Part shown: piece after piece, positions 12,201 to 24,694 of the stretch
How positions within the stretch are numbered: the first letter of the stretch is position 1
How the letters are laid out: each line of letters starts with the position of its first letter
DNA from: Nymphaea colorata
Taxonomy: Eukaryota; Streptophyta; Magnoliopsida; Nymphaeales; Nymphaeaceae
Direction: 5' to 3'
DNA length: 64,000 nt
Assembly: GCF_008831285.2 (NCBI RefSeq)
Contig: NC_045138.2
Location: 27,065,934 to 27,129,933 of the forward strand
Notes under the pieces: generated by a model
The model's database searches: none
Told to the model about the DNA's origin: nothing
Seen by the model: the letters and a program-made list of their open reading frames with translations, nothing else
Made by a program: the position numbers and the translations under genes

Positions 12201-14390
12201 CTTTTTCACTTCCATGACTTCGCTAATCTGTTTTTTCATTCTCGTGTTTTAGTTTCTTGCATCCATCTGACAGCAATAACAAGAAGCTCCACATGTGGCT
12301 GTGCAAAGAGGAAGTGAGGTATCAGAAAATTTTAAACCAAGATACTTTCCAACAATTTATTTACCATGCTTGGCTTTGCTTTTTTACTATGTACCCCTGT
12401 TATCACCCTTGTCTCTTTCCATTTTGGTACGTATATTTCTTTGGTTTGAAGTTTGATCTAGTTTTGAGCTTTTTTTTTTTATCTAAATTATGCACTATTT
12501 ATGGAGATATTGCTCTGATATGCACAGCAAGGCTGTGGAGTCTAAAGCCGGTAGATCATACTTTAAGAATAGCATGAAGAAGACACAGAAAGAAAGTCTG
12601 ATGGTGATCTTCAATATAATAAACATATTAAGAGCCAGTGCCAATTAATTGCTGGTTGGGCTGCTTGTTTGCTGGTGATGGATATTTCCTATTTAATTGT
12701 GTTTGGCAATGACGAGTGTGATATAGAGTAGTTATTCCTACTGCTTCAATGGGATCTTTAGCCAGTGCCAAGTAATTGTTGGTTGATCTGCTTGTTTGCT
12801 GCTTTTCAAAGTTCATAAATGCGGCCGGCCACAAATTATTTACTATTTTTGCTTGCATGATGCCGCTCGAGCCATGTAGATATTTGCCTTTTTCTCTTTC
12901 TCGTTTTTTTATTTGTACACTGGCTGACTAGCTTGCTAAATGTGAAAAAACAAACTACGGTTGCTTGTGTTGAGCTTGTCATTCTTGTATCAACCCAATC
13001 TTGGATGAGATTGGTTACCTTTTTTGTGCTGGTGATTCTGGCCATTCTCAGCCTAGCTTTGAGGTTGAACTTATAACTTGCTGCTGCAAAATTGCTTTTG
13101 TTTGGATAGCCATTAGTTTGAAGTGCACTTAAGCTGTGTTTCTGGATGAAGCCATTGCTTTTGAGGGTGTAAGTAGGAAGAATTAAGCATGAAATCTTTC
13201 ACCAAAATGCTTATATTGCGACTACAACGGTATTATAAATGTATCAATACAAGCAGCTCATACAAGTGCATGCATGTATAGCGCATTACTACTACACAAA
13301 TTATTAAAACATAAAGTGAATTTGTGAGTTAACAGGTCATGGAATCCTTGTGCCCAAAGCCCCTGATTCCAGTAGTCATTTATCTGGTACCTCCCAAGGA
13401 GCGGAACTGCCATTCTAACCCTTCTCAGGGGATCTCATCTGCCAACTCAAAGTTTATGAATGGCAGATGTTGCTCATCATCATTTAGCTATTGCATTTAT
13501 TTTTCTCTTTGCTGGTCATGTATAGAACTAACTTCGGGATTCGGCACAGCATAAAAGAACTTCTAGAGGCATATATTCCTCCAGAGTCTCGATTGAGTCA
13601 TGGGCATATAAAGGCCTTTGTGACACACAAAGGTCTTTATTTGGTTCATTTTCAATTAGGTCTTGCTGTAGCCTCTTTTGGTGGTTATTATTTCCTTGGT
13701 AGCAAAGGTTTGTGTTGGCTTGTCAATCCTAAGTTACAAGCTTGAACTTCAGTTATCAAAGTTGATACCATCTTGGATGCTTGAAAGCCTCTAGAACAGA
13801 CTCTTTGGGAATGATCAAGCCTCAGTTTTTTTTAACTGCATTGTCCATTTTTTCCGTCTTATCTCAGGGAAAGAGATACTAATAAGGATGGGAAGATTGA
13901 CTTTCAAGAATTTTTCCATGGCTTATTTGACATGATACGAAACTATGATGATCCAGACCATAATGCTTCACATGTGTTTGAAACCTCAAGAGAGGTACCA
14001 GCAAAGAAGCTTTTTGGAGAGCTTGACAGAGATAATGATGGGTATGCACCTTTTTTGTTGCTTCCTGTGGACCTGTTTGTTTTATTCATCAATGCCAGAA
14101 AGTATTTTCACCTGTTCATCACTTATCATCTTCTGGTGTATTTATCTTTCCTTTTCAACAGCCTGAAACATGGTTTTTTTTTCTGTCAGGTACGTGTCAG
14201 CAGATGAACTACTGCCTATTGTTAATAAACTTCATCCAGGTGAACGTTTTTATGCAAAGCAGCAGGCAGATTACACAATAATGCAGGTTATGATTTTACA
14301 CTATGGGATGGGTATCCTTCTATAATTTGTTATATGTTTAAAGTTCTCATTGTAGTAGAAAAGAGGATTTTATGCATTTTTTATTTTATT

Positions 14391-14444
<54 letters not shown>

Positions 14445-14952
14445 GTATATATTATAGAGAGAGAGAAAGAGGGAGCGAATGTCCCTTCAGGCACTTTTCT
14501 GCTTTCTGAATGAGTAAATGATAAATATTATCCTTGGACCTAGGCAGTAGCAACTGGTTGGCTGCCTTTGCGCTGGTGCTTCTACGGACCGTGCAGGTCC
14601 ACTTGTTGGATACATAGTTAGACTATGTTTATTTCCCATGTATCACTCCATATAATACAATGCGCCGTGCACTACATCCCAGTATCTAGATAGGGTGATG
14701 TATTGCAGTGTTTTCTTCAGACGTTGTGATATGTGTAGTGCGATGGACCTTTATATCATATGATCCGTACAATGCTGCTGGCAAGTATGTTGTGTCTTTG
14801 CTTAATTGATTTGTTTTTAATTGCAGGCTGACAAAAATAAGGATGGACGCTTGGATGTGCATGAAATGATTGAAAATCCATATGTTTTTTACAATGCTGT
14901 TTTTGCTGACGATGAAGATGATGATTACGATTACCACGATGAATTCCGTTGA
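9212..14952 (+). CDS. Reticulocalbin/calumenin-type (CREC) EF-hand calcium-binding protein
   Basis: Six exons: 9212-9767, 12069-12171, 12253-12318, 13868-14041, 14190-14286 and 14827-14952. All introns are GT/AG and the spliced frame is 373 aa. Residues 4-19 form a hydrophobic signal or anchor segment ([14 protein letters not shown]), followed by a basic His-rich stretch. Six EF-hand loops follow. The first, near 127-139 ([13 protein letters not shown]), is irregular with one extra residue. Five are canonical 12-residue loops: [12 protein letters not shown] (164-175), [12 protein letters not shown] (206-217), [12 protein letters not shown] (245-256), DRDNDGYVSADE (295-306) and [12 protein letters not shown] (334-345). 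N-glycosylation sequons occur at N114, N203, N214 and N274. The C-terminus is acidic and ends HDEF followed by Arg, close to the HDEL/HDEF retrieval signals of CREC proteins. A low-affinity Ca2+ buffer or chaperone in the ER/Golgi lumen is the likely role. ATG 9212 was chosen as the first ATG in frame; upstream in-frame codons lack ATG. Confidence 0.93.
9768..12068 (+). other. 2.3-kb first intron of the CREC gene
   Basis: Donor GTTAGG and acceptor TTTTCATCAG. It is T-rich as expected for a plant intron. No nested gene or clear transposon was recognised. Confidence 0.8.
14393..14442. repeat. (TA)n microsatellite, about 50 bp
   Basis: Pure TA run inside the last intron of the CREC gene (14287-14826), followed shortly by a GA-rich stretch. 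Confidence 0.95.
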
Positions 14953-17072
14953 TCTCTTATTTGATTGAGTTCCTCCAACAATCCATTCTTTATTTCAGTT
15001 GTTCCACTTCTAGTTCTACATTGTGGATATCTGACCATTCACCACACAGGAACCTTACATGAAGAGGCAATTCAAAACGTGTAATTTTTTGTTTGTCTTT
15101 TTGAATTTTTTTCATCAAGGCGCAGCCACTAGACTATGTAAGATTTGGGTTGCTTGCACATGCAATCCTTTCATTGTAAACTTATATCTTCCCCACTTCC
15201 TGTTATTAGGAGGTTCTGCTAACATGTTTGACAGTTAAATAGTTACTCTTTGATCAGCTAAACTAGTCATGATTTGGCCTGTTTTCCACTGCAAATTGGA
15301 AGTAACATTTGATTACAGATGTCGGAGGAGCTCTTTGCATGTAATGCAATGGCAAAAAGCATGCTGTACTTTCATGCTTAGTTCTTACTTTATTGAACAT
15401 GATAGCACATAAATGATGTTTTGTAAAGTTTTTTGTATGAAGAAGCCGAAGCATTCGACAGCCCCTTTTTATGTTAAGCTTCCCATCATGATAAAAACCA
15501 TCCGGCCTCCAGCCAAGAACGAGATAGGCTAGGGATGCAAGGAGACAGGCAGCACCGAGTTTCCAAGTTAAGCAGCTGAATTCTGGTTCTGGTCCGTGTT
15601 GATTCTCAAATGTCATCCTTAACTAACCCTTTTTTGCAAATTCTCTTTGGAGGAAATTGTAGCATCACGTTCAATGCCTCCTGATTATAACTGTTTTACA
15701 TATTTCTTAGATATCTCATCTGCTTTTCTAAACTCACATGCAGCTGAAGGTGAATAATTGCTTTTTCTAAGCTCCTGCTGATTTCTGGTCCTGTATTGGA
15801 TGAGCAGCTTGACATAATCATTATATCTCTTCTGGACCTGTTAATCTTAGGCTTTTCTCAAATTTTCGGCTCTCGCAGGATCCTCTAACAAAGATTCATT
15901 AGCATATGGGCGAGAGGCATTTGCTGTTATCGACTGGGAATTCACCATTCCTCCTTAATGTGTCATGGTAGATGACTTTTCTTTTCGACTTTTCTTTTCT
16001 TTTGGGTGGCATGTTAGGATCCTTCGTTGACCAGACTGGATGATGAGCCAGCTCCTGTAAGAGGTAAGCCTCAGGTGATCCGTGACCATCAATCTTCACC
16101 AAACTTTAGTTGAACGTTATAAAAAAAAGACCACACTGCCTTAATGCCTTAAATTTGTGTTGTCAACGTCTGTTGACATACATCATGCTGCCCCCTCGCT
16201 GAAACTGCACAGCCCCTTGACACAGGTGAGATTGGCCTCTCTCTCTCTCTCTCTAGCCGATTTAGAGGTCACCGTCGTGGGATTTGAATTTGAAATGGTG
16301 AAACTTTTTCGTGTCTATTCTTGACATCATTTTGCAAAATGAGCAGCTTACAGTCTTCGTCAGTCCAATTTCCACGTTGAGCTTCGCACACTTTTTAGCC
16401 AAATCGTTTCCGCTGCAAATCATGCAAAAGACGAAAGATGGTATGGGGTTTATTATCGCCTTCCATAACCATTCTGGGTGCTATGTCATTGCTATAGACA
16501 CTAGTCCTCTTCACCAACTGGGCCTCAGATAACAAATGGACTAAAGGACCCTGGCCACGAAGTTGAATCAGTTTTCTTTTTCCTTTTTCCATTTTTTTCC
16601 TGGTCCCAAACTCAATAAGGACAAGGCTAACCCGGGTTTTGCGGAATTTAAGTAATAGAATATATCCAAATGAATTTGGTCTTTCTCTTGAATTCAATGG
16701 CACAATCTACCACCTATTATCCTTTTACAGTTACCACTTACCAACTCGCAAATATCACAAAGCGGTGTGCTTGAAGGCATAGTCAACAGGAAATGGTAGG
16801 ATATCTGGAGTTTGATGAAAAATAGCTTGAAGCAGAAGAACATTCATGGAAGGTGGAGGGAGATCTTTTGTATGCCTGAAACTATATATTGAATTAGTAA
16901 GTGAATGGTTACAACGCTAGATGCTTGTGTTCTAATGAGAGAGAGAGAATAATCAAAGCTTGTGTTCTAGTCGAATCGTGAAAGATGCATCTGAAAAGGA
17001 TGTGGAGAGATGATACACCAATCATTTAGGATTTCTATGAGGACCACCAAGCTCATACATTACGAGCATAGG

Positions 17073-17109
<37 letters not shown>

Positions 17110-20100
17110 CACACATACACACACACACACACATGCACACGTACACACACAAAATTAAGTTGTATTCTAAAGCACGTTTTGTTTTTGGCTTTAACACACG
17201 TCAACAGGTATGGGTACAGATGATTGCCTGTAAAAGATATGTATCTATGTCTGCATATATTCCACTTCTGCACAAATGTTAAAAATTGGTTCATATGTAG
17301 AGCTGCAGTTTGTTAATTATAGAGTACAAATCTGAAAGATATATAACAATTCAAATTCAAAAATAAAAAGGCAACATTGGATGCCTTGGTCACCTACTTG
17401 TCACATATTGTCCATATTTTAAACTGGATGAAATTGCTGAATCGAATCTGGAACCCACGTGACCCATATTCGAAGTACCAAGTACCAAAATAAGTGTCAC
17501 ACAGCTTTGTACAGGTACATGATGCTTACAGAAGGCACACATGTGACATTTATTCTAAATAATAGCCCCATCGTTTGATCTGTAAAGACCGTCATCAATG
17601 GTACTGTCAATGCCGGGCTGCCGGCAACTGTAGAAAGAGTAGGCTTTAAACTGCAAGAGTTGTATCTCTATGGTTGGAAAAATATGAAAAGATCGAACTT
17701 AAGCATTTGATTTCGTATAATTGCAGATTTTTTTTTCTGTGATCACATTCATGCGGCTGTTTGTTCTCACATCTATTGTATGCCAACTTCACATGCACTT
17801 GTAACTTCTAATGAGATGATCAAACAAAAACGAGTTCAAATAACATTCATACGGTTGTGTTCCTTATGCAGTTTTCGCTGCTTTCTCTTTCTTCATAAAC
17901 AAAAGGAAAAACGTTAAAGATTTTAAGATATAAGAAACGGAAATTCGATTGCTCCCGGAAAAGCCGCCGCGTTGGGCTCTTGTGAATACCATCTTCACTT
18001 GACACTCCATGCTTTCCGGCAGGATTCGACCCCACCGAGAACGTAGGGAGACTGTCAGATTCTAGTGATGGACAGTGCTCCAAACATCTGTGAACAAACA
18101 AGAGAGCCCATCCAAATGGGTGCAGGCTGTTGCTGTGTGGGCTCTCATCCCCAATTGCAGCAAAACATTTCTTGACGGTTAAGTTGCTTCTGATCATAGA
18201 GTAGCTCACTAAATTCCAAATGGATTCTGGTCCTTAGAATTGTTGTTATATCCTAAGGTTGTACAATGTACATGATGTACAATCTGCTTATTCTTGAAGC
18301 AAGTGCATCTCTCTCTCTCTCTTTCTCTCTCTCCCTTGTGTGTGTGTGTGTGTGTTTTGCATGCAATGTGAAGAAGCCTGGACATATGTCACATATGTCT
18401 CTCTCACCTTCTTCCAATCTATGTCCCAACCAAAAAGATTTGAAGGGAATTTGGTGGGTCCTATCTGCATTATCTTAAGTAGATCCTGCTTAGCAAGGGA
18501 CAGGTTTCATGGCGAAATATTCTATATTTACGGTTTAGAGAGAGAAAGAGAGAGAGAGAAACACTAACAGGAGGAGAGCAGTGCCTACCCGATACACGCT
18601 TTCTGCCCACCAGCTAGGGGGGGGAGAGAGAGAGAGAGAGAGATAGAAAGAGAGAGATTTTTTATTTTTTAGTTGTACCCAGTTGGATTAATCTGATCCC
18701 CAACTTCATTTAGATTAAGTGAAATTTTTTGGGCAAGCTGTAATACCGAATAAACTTCGAGTGCTGATCAAGAATCATGCATCGAGAAAAGAGATCATAT
18801 CGGGAAGGCAACCACCCAACGCGGTTTGGAAATGCAGCCTTTTTAGATCAGTAGCAGCTTATAGGCCTTCTGAATTTTCTGAATTATGGGTAGATCTACA
18901 CCTCCTAATATTATATATGGGGTTATTGGAGTCTAGAAAACAATATTTCTTGGGTTTATATCTTAATATTTTGCCCAACTTTGTGCTGAATCAGATGATC
19001 ATGTTAAGAAAGGACGATACTACCGTAGTAAATTATTTAACATGGTTTAACTCGAATGTCTGGACTCTATGATTGGTTTTGATTATAGTCCTCCCAACAT
19101 TCATTTTTCTAAAGGATAAATTAGGAGATTCTTCACCATATAGATTTTTTAATGCTATTTCATAAAAAAGTTAGTAGACTTTTCAAATAAAACTGTGATT
19201 TGGAGATCCAATTTACATGTGTAGGACGCAGGATTCGTATGAAAAAAAAAAGAAGAAGTTGTTTCTCTGTCTCTGATCACTAGTAAGTTTGTATTTCTCT
19301 TATCTGACATGACCAATAAGAATTTCAATTCCACCGAAGATCCAAAACATGAATGCCATACTTCACATATTACAGCATATAAAGTGTATATTGCTCTCTC
19401 TCCGTTCGTGATCCGTTTCATGATATATAATTCTTATCATTAACTGAGATTTGCATATGTTTAATTTGTATCCAATTTAGATTTTAGCTACATTCAGATG
19501 CCATAGATTAAGTCATTCACATCAATACTCATAAAAAAAAAGAAAAACAAGTTATATCCTTCTGCATAGATTGTGACGTCCCACTGTATTATAAGTTCCT
19601 GTTTCTGCATGGGATTCCTTCTGATGATCAGCCCTCCAATCTTATCGTTGTAATTTAAAGTTGTAGTCACGATTGATCATTGTGAATCAACCACTTGTTT
19701 GAATATTAAATAGTTTTAGCTATTGTTTATCAATTATTATATATGAATGAACCATTTTATCGGTATAATTGCCGAAAATAGCTGTATTTAACTCAAATTA
19801 CAACTAGCTTGTTTTTTCTAGAGAAAACGAAGGAACAGGAGCATGAACCCCTAAGAGACAAGAAATTTTACATCTCAATTAAAGAAACTAAAATGGAAAA
19901 CCTAGTCTACCAATCTTTTTTTTTGTCAGAAAATGAAAAATTTAATTCGATTAGGATAGATCTGTGTTGTAGAGGCCGAATTTAAGATAAAAATACTAAG
20001 GGGGGAGGACGAAAATGACAAGGCATGAAATAATTTATTATACATTATTTTAAAAATGTTATCTATTTGGGATTATTTTATTGAAGTAGTCTAGGAAGGT

Positions 20101-20700
20101 GGAGCAGTCGGACGCGGGATCACGGGTTCTTGTTTCTAAAGCTTCAGATTCTCTCACACACATACTCACATTATCGCACGTGCGACCATTCTCATCCTCA
20201 TTAATTTCTTGCATAATTTACGTTCATATGAATACTAACTAATTGTACAATTTGTTTAAATTCCATATTCAATGTAGAGGGATGTGTGTCGGCCGGTATT
20301 AGACGTTTTTGTTGTTGTAACAATTATGATTAATATACATATACAGTAAATGATGAAACCTGTTTCAACATGGAATTGAAATTTCAGGTTAATTTCTTTT
20401 TCTTCTTATGATTAACCAATGATGAATTATATGACCGTTAACAGCTAGTGTATCGGAAGATAGATTGGAGTATTATTGAACGCAAGATTATTATATTATG
20501 CTTGTAAAAGCATAAAAAGCGTAACATATGTCATAACAGAGAAGTGGGTTTTTCTGCAACGAAGAAAGCGATCTTCCTACTTTTGCTTCGATCTTCCTTT
20601 TCTTTAACAAAAGCCAACGGCTTCTGGCTTTCGAAATGCGCTCCCCAAAAAGCCAGTTCTCTTTTCAATAAGACTCTATATTAATTTCTCTTTTCCCTTC
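14953..20700. other. Gene-poor spacer
   Basis: The 3' flank of the CREC gene continues into AT-rich DNA. CT and CA runs occur at 17079-17105 and 17113-17133, CT and GT runs at 18308-18354, and GA runs near 18536-18560 and 18620-18656. Open frames at 15263-15616 (-), 16395-16703 (-), 17847-18209 (-) and 18719-19072 (+) show no recognisable domain and are not called as genes. Confidence 0.5.
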
Positions 20701-20719
20701 CTCGCTAGAAATAACTCCG

Positions 20720-20905
20720 GAGATCAGCAGGGCGTGCCGCCCCATTTCTGGTACCAAGTTGGCGCATCGGGGGCATCCGTTTCCACAGGTGACATCATGA
20801 GCTTCGCCGGTCGTCCGTGACCGGAACCCACCGGGCCGGCGAGTAGAGACGGGGATAATAACTCACGGTCTCGACTCGACGTACAGTGTCGACTGCACGC
20901 GTAGG
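20720..20905. other. Isolated GC-rich patch
   Basis: About 185 bp of clearly higher GC than its surroundings. The plus frame GDQQGVPPHFWYQVG is open for about 30 codons. I do not recognise it. It could be a leftover exon or the edge of an old insertion. Confidence 0.3.
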
Positions 20906-21959
20906 CTTGATAATTAATATTGCAAGCAGCGATGGCCCCTCCTGCTATAGCAATTACAGACAAAGATAATAAAATAATTTGGTGGAGAAAATCTTCAATG
21001 TTGTTCTCTACTCGAAATACCTCACCTCTGATTTTCCTTCCAACTTTTTACAGCTCCCCATCTGCCTTTATTTTGTGTTTTCTTCAAGATTTAATCAGAC
21101 TTAATTAGTTCTGTTCTTAAAGCAGAAGATCAGAAGCCGTATCGCTTTCCTGTCTCATACTGGCTACAAACCGGTTAGAGGCTTAAAGATTTAAGCATCT
21201 TTTAGCTGTCGACAAACCACCACTTTTGGCTTTTTTACAGAGCTCTGTATACGTTTCAGGCTCAAGTAACTCTGTTTTTAACTTTGAATGATTGAGTGGG
21301 ACCCCCGCCATGTGCAAATAACTTCATCTGCTTGATATCATATATAATAGAGTTTCGATAAGAACGGAGCACTATATAAATCAATTAAATCTTTTTGATA
21401 TTCACGTTTTCTGTCTTTTATTTATATCAAAGATGGAATTTGTGTATAAGAAACTTTCTTTGGTGAAAACAAAAGAGAACATAACTAAGAAGACAGAATG
21501 CGTGTAAAGAACTTCTATACTTTGGTATGAGCAGAAAATGCTACCAACATTATGCTGCAAAAGTTAGGGAGCAGAGAGAGTAATACCCCCATGAGAACGC
21601 AAAGACTTTGTGATAAATCATTGTGATGGTGATGCAAGAATGACAAGTGTGGTCTGAAAAGATATAGAGCAGGAAAAGCTGAACCAAGAAGGGAGTTGTT
21701 TTTTCACCGCGCGATGACACACGTACGAAGAAACAGAGAGGAGCACAGAAAAGGCTGTAAATCAAGGCCGTTATTATTCTCTCCAAATCAATAAAAAATC
21801 ATGAATCTCTTTTCTTTCAAGTAACATTAATCGAGAAAAAGGAGGAAGAGAACATAAAGTTAGAGAGAAAATAAGCGAAGGAAAAGACAGAAAATGAGAC
21901 GTCAGAGTAAGCCCTGTGGGGAGGAGGGGGGGCATAGGGAGAGAAAGAATAGTAGAGGA

Positions 21960-22118
21960 TATTGAACGGGTGGACGATTACGGGGTTTTTCTCATCCACA
22001 TCTCCTCTTCCTTCCCTCTCTCTCCTTTGCGTTTCCTTCCCCGCAGAACCAAAGTATTTTTATGATGTGGGTGTCGGCCGTCTCTGGCCTTTTTTATTGA
22101 CTGGCCTTGCATTAGTGC

Positions 22119-22159
<41 letters not shown>

Positions 22160-22762
22160 AAGAGAGAAAGGGAGAGATTCAAATATGGCGGCTAGCAGTC
22201 TTTCTTCTTCTCTTCTCTCACTGAGACACAGGGCCCCATGAGAGGGTGCAGGTTCATTTACCAAGTATGGAAGTTTTTGAGTTTCATATATTGAAAAGCT
22301 CCTTTTGAGGCCCTCCTCTTTGATTTTTTTTGCACAGCATGAAGTATAGGGACTAGTTAATTAGACAAACAGAGAGAGAAAGAAAGAGAGGAGTTTTTGT
22401 GGCGGTTCGAGTTGCTGAGGTACAAGGAGATACTATTTCCAGCTTATGAGAAAAAATTGTTTGGCTTGAAGACTGGTAGAGTAGTATATGCAATGATGAA
22501 CTTCTATTGGCTTCTGGACTCATGATGACTGTCCTCTTCTTGGATCTAGTGAGAATAGATTCAGCTGTGTATGAGTGTCTTCTGCTGAGCTTTGGGAATC
22601 TCTGTTGATGTCTGCTGCTTGACTGCCGATTCATTAGAAATTTTTCTGGCCAAGAAACAGTGTCAGGAAATCATGAGAAGGAGTCCCAATATTGCTCTTG
22701 CTTGGGTAACTCTTGCAGTCATCTATTTCCTCTCTGTGTGGCGTGGCAGTTGAAGTATTGCT

Positions 22763-22796
<34 letters not shown>

Positions 22797-22834
22797 GATT
22801 TGGGTCATACTTCACCATTTTGCGCCAAAAGAAA
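21960..22834 (+). promoter_or_regulatory. 5' region of the IDD gene with GA tract and small upstream ORFs
   Basis: A (GA)n-rich tract at 22119-22176 is followed by two short ORFs. One is at 22185-22241 (18 codons, starting MAASSL). The other starts at 22238 and overlaps it by ATGA. A (TA)n run lies at about 22765-22794, some 40 bases before the ATG. Whether the upstream ORFs are transcribed depends on an unmapped start site. Confidence 0.45.
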
Positions 22835-24694
22835 ATGTCAAATTTAACTTCAGCTTCTGGTGAGGCCAGTGTTTCCACAGGCAACGCAGGTGACAAAGGA
22901 AACTTGTACCAGTCCTTTGGTTCGACAAATCCAGCTCCAGTGAAGAAGAAGAGAAACCTCCCAGGCAATCCAGGTCAGCTGAAATATAATTTATTTTTCT
23001 TCTCTCACAATCGAAGAATGAAAGGTTCCTATCCAAGCTTTTTCCTTTCCTTCTCTTTTACTATCCCCTTTCTGATCCTTTTTTGTTCCTTGAATATTTT
23101 GTTCAGACCCAGATGCAGAAGTGATAGCTCTATCGCCCAAGACCCTCCTGGCCACAAACCGATTTGTGTGCGAGATTTGCAACAAGGGATTTCAAAGGGA
23201 TCAAAACCTTCAGCTCCACAGAAGAGGGCATAATCTCCCATGGAAGCTCAAGCAAAGGACAAGCAAAGAGGTAAAAAAGAAGGTTTACATATGCCCAGAG
23301 CCTTCATGTGTTCACCATGACCCTTCAAGGGCACTTGGGGACCTCACAGGCATCAAGAAACACTTCTGCAGGAAGCATGGCGAGAAAAAGTGGAAATGTG
23401 AGAAGTGCTCAAAGAAGTATGCAGTCCAGTCTGACTGGAAGGCTCACTCCAAAACTTGTGGCACTAGGGAGTACAGATGTGATTGTGGAACCCTCTTCTC
23501 AAGGTAAGATCAATAAATATATGCACCCAAAATCTCTTGCTTCTCCTTACTTTGTTTTGTTCTACTCCCCAACTTCAATCTGTCCTTTTAAAATTATCAT
23601 TCCTTCATAGACAGTCCATGCTGGTAGCAATTATTGCAATTCTCTTACCCATTCTGCAACTAGAAGTTAATTCACACATTTATGCTGAAACCATGTCTTA
23701 AAGCAAGCTGTGTCGGTAAACAGTTTAATGAATTAACCATAGTAAAAACTAAGAACAGGCGTCCTTTTCCAGGAGGGACAGTTTCATCACCCACAGAGCC
23801 TTTTGTGATGCATTAGCAGAAGAGAGTGCAAAGGCGACACCAGTGCCAATGAATACGCTCCTATCAAACCAGGCCACGGCCTCCACCACAATAGGACATG
23901 GACCTGCAGGTCTGCCTCTTGTAGGGCCATCCTCATCATCCGCACTGCAAACTCAATTCCCGCTTGACCTCCAATCGTCGGGACTAACCCTAAAGAGAGA
24001 TGATCAGGACCTCAGCGTCAGACCAGATGTTCCTTTGTGGTTAGCAGCAGGAGAATCATCTAGCATGAGCCAGCAGGAGATGCCTTCTACGCTATTCCCG
24101 GCACGCTTGAGCCACGAGTACGCTAGTCCCCATGCTCAACTCAGTCAAGAGCCTAGGGTCCCATCTAACACTGTGCAGATGTCAGCTACTGCATTATTGC
24201 AGAAGGCAGCTCAGATGGGTGCAACAGTGAGCAAGCCTTCATCGACTCTACGAGCCCCTATCCACATCTCCACTGCAATGCCGCCCGCTAATTCTGGTTT
24301 CGGATTGGGACTCGATTCTTGGCAAGAAACTCCAGGATCTTCAGCTGCTGTGAGTCGCAGCCCTACTGTAGAAGCACCAAGCGTGCAGGAGATGATGAAT
24401 TCATTACCGGGCCCTGGCTTTGGGCCCTTTGAGGAGGCATTCGGTGGGATGCTGGGTTCAAGAAGGGAAGAAGAAGGAAGAAATGATGGGTTCACAAGGG
24501 ATTTCTTGGGTGTCGGTGAGCCTTCCGGGGTTTCTGGTTTTAGGGGTCTTTCACATAAGGATATACTGAGCATCGCTAGTATGGGTCAGTATATTAACCC
24601 TCCGTTTGATGGAAGTGCAGTGGCAACGAGCGACCCATGTCTGGAAAATGGCAGCGCATCCACTGCCCACTTCGCCAATCGAAGACCATGGTAA
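22835..24694 (+). CDS. IDD: INDETERMINATE DOMAIN (IDD) family C2H2 zinc-finger transcription factor
   Basis: Three exons (22835-22973, 23107-23503, 23773-24694) encode 485 aa; the introns are 133 and 269 bp. The N-terminus is Ser/Thr-rich, then a basic KKKRNLPGNP motif serves as a nuclear signal. The ID domain has four fingers: C2H2 at 66-88 (C68, C71, H84, H88), C2H2 at 107-137 (C109, C114, H132, H137), C2HC at 142-164 (C144, C147, H160, C164) and C2HC at 169-190 (C171, C173, H186, C190). Finger 1 contains KGFQRDQNLQLHRRGHNLPW, typical of this plant family. Two conserved C-terminal motifs are present: MSATALLQKAAQMGA at 315 and TRDFLGVG at 420. IDD proteins act in the nucleus, often with GRAS partners such as SHR, SCR and DELLA, in root patterning, sugar, gravitropism or GA responses. 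Which subgroup this belongs to is not settled. The protein ends RRPW; see the finding on the terminal splice-like site. Confidence 0.95.

Noticed and set aside
15263-15616. A 117-codon minus-strand frame downstream of the CREC gene with a hydrophobic segment
   Set aside because: It lies in the 3' flank or UTR of the plus-strand gene, has no recognisable family and no splice or promoter support.
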